NCBI GenBank assembly: GCA_016758965.1
Contig: JAEPRB010000135.1
Location: 47,487 to 111,486 of the forward strand
DNA length: 64,000 nucleotides
Direction of reading: 5' to 3'
From: Circinella minor
Lineage: Eukaryota; Mucoromycota; Mucoromycetes; Mucorales; Lichtheimiaceae
Shown here: one piece after another, positions 63,031 through 64,000 of the stretch
Numbering within the stretch: the stretch's first letter is position 1
Layout: each line of letters begins with the position of its first letter
Notes under the pieces: model-generated
The model's input: only the letters and a program-made list of their open reading frames with translations
Told to the model about the DNA's origin: nothing
The model's database searches: none
Translations under genes and position numbers: made by a program

Positions 63031-64000
63031 ATGGAATTTAACTTCAATAATAAAAGACGTGGAAGAAAAACAGGTGGAAAAAATCCTAATGCCGGAAGAA
63101 AATCAAATGGACCGAAAGCATTATCTAATGGAGAGTTCATGATTGCGTTTGGAGATGAAAATTCTGCCGTGGCAAGTGATTCCAGGAACGATGTTAACAA
63201 TGAGCCCGTCAATACGGAATCTACCAGTAGCCAAACTATTGTCATTGAATCGAGCGCTATGGAAGCAGCCTCTTCTGAATCGATAAACACTTCTTCAGAA
63301 GAGTTAACTGTGCTTGAAGATTTTGCTACTGTTCGTGAGCTTCTTGTAGAGCAGGAACAAAACCCAGAGGAGACCGCAACAGACAGTAATGTTTTTGATG
63401 TTAGTGATGACGATGAAGCTGAAGAAGCTGATATTCCTATACCAGAAGAAGATGAGCAAGCTGGTGAGGATAAGGATAGTGTGCTTGAGGAATATTTTCA
63501 TAAAATTCAAGATCGCATACGAGTTGAAATGTATCATAATGCAGATCAATTTCCTCAAGAATACCAAAATGGAACATTTTGGGTTTATCCAAAATGTTCA
63601 TTTTTTGCATTGATGGGAGAAAAGAAAATCGATCCAAGCCTTTTGTACTTTCCGCGTGTATTTCTGTGGTTCCCTCACGTTTTATTTAAGAAGTTTTTTA
63701 AGAAGGAACTAAAGTGTCCAGGATGTAAACAAACTCTCGGGAATAATGGTTATACAAAGACTCCTTTTGCACGCAGAGTAATAGATATTGATAGGTAAAA
63801 ATTGAGTTACGTATGAATATTGTCAAATGCTTTTACTATATATGAAATTATTGAAAAAAACTAAAATAAAATAAGTTGCTTTTATATAATGGGATACCGT
63901 TATCAATGTTCTACAGCTGGTTGCAAAAAAAGTTATATCAGTAATGATACCGAAATAATTCGTCAGCTACCAGAAACATTGCAATGTGAATATCCCGGAT
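63031..64000 (+). CDS. DUF6729-type transposon-associated protein, 3' truncated
   Basis: Partial gene running off the window. Exon 1 is 63031-63794 and an intron 63795-63875 removes an in-frame stop; exon 2 continues from 63876. A basic, AT-hook-like start (RRGRKTGGKNPNAGRK) is followed by an acidic Ser/Glu-rich region (about 60-150). Then comes a Cys-containing domain: TFWVYPKCSFF, YFPRVFLWFPHVLF, CPGCKQTLGNNGY, RRVIDID, and after the intron GYRYQCSTAGCKKSYIS. This spacing of WxPHxLF, CxxC, RRVxDID and a second Cys pair matches fungal DUF6729 proteins, which are numerous in Mucoromycota and often linked to transposases. Function is unknown, probably DNA binding. Whether this copy is active cannot be judged from the visible part. 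Confidence 0.7.

Overview
The window is nuclear DNA from a filamentous fungus, most likely an early-diverging Mucoromycota species, with Mucorales as the best guess. The genes carry many short GT-AG introns (about 50-150 nt). Intergenic DNA is very AT-rich with long A and T runs, and proteins are rich in Asn, Gln, Ser, Thr and His homopolymers. The gene set is typically fungal (ATG8, UBA3, EFR3, ELL, JMJD4, a tetraspanin, a membrane GH5 glucanase). A DUF6729-type gene at the right edge also fits Mucoromycota. The assignment below phylum is inference. No rRNA, tRNA, CRISPR or prokaryotic feature was seen. Exon coordinates were read by eye from splice motifs, reading phase and protein-family continuity; no transcript data support them.

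Layout. 0-10.1 kb: 3' part of a vacuolar amino-acid transporter (+), a Myb/SANT protein (+), a seven-exon cystathionine beta-synthase-like gene (-), ATG8 (+) and ribosomal protein eL39 (-). 11.9-22.2 kb: a serine beta-lactamase-like membrane protein (+), a SigF/NTF2-like protein (+), a membrane-anchored GH5 exo-beta-1,3-glucanase (-) and a low-complexity membrane protein (+). 23.0-29.1 kb: EFR3 (11 exons, +) followed 385 bp later by UBA3 (8 exons, +). 32.9-40.8 kb: an MFS monocarboxylate transporter-like gene and a MARVEL-type four-helix protein (both +), separated by a 5-kb gene-poor interval. 41.2-46.6 kb: ELL elongation factor (-) and a large secreted fasciclin protein with in-frame minisatellites (-). 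47.6-57.1 kb: a 266-aa protein of unknown function (+), a stand-alone TFIIS central-domain protein (+), an 890-aa homopolymer-rich protein (-), JMJD4 (-) and a tetraspanin (-). 58.8-64.0 kb: a C-tail-anchored low-complexity protein (+), a two-helix membrane protein (-) and the 5' part of a DUF6729-type, transposon-associated gene (+) cut by the window end.

Functionally this is ordinary eukaryotic housekeeping rather than a cluster: autophagy, neddylation, sulfur amino-acid metabolism, PI4K scaffolding, transcription elongation, release-factor hydroxylation, and wall or surface proteins. ELL and the TFIIS-core protein lie within 9 kb of each other, but I do not claim they are linked in function.

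The more unusual observations are an ATG8 encoded with its lipidation glycine already terminal, a CBS-like enzyme with a remodelled PLP phosphate loop, a TFIIS core lacking both flanking domains, a fasciclin protein interrupted by independent in-frame tandem repeats, several genes whose start codon sits on a 3-8 nt coding exon, and coding-like relics in the gene deserts, one of them spliced and frameshifted at 30.2-30.8 kb.
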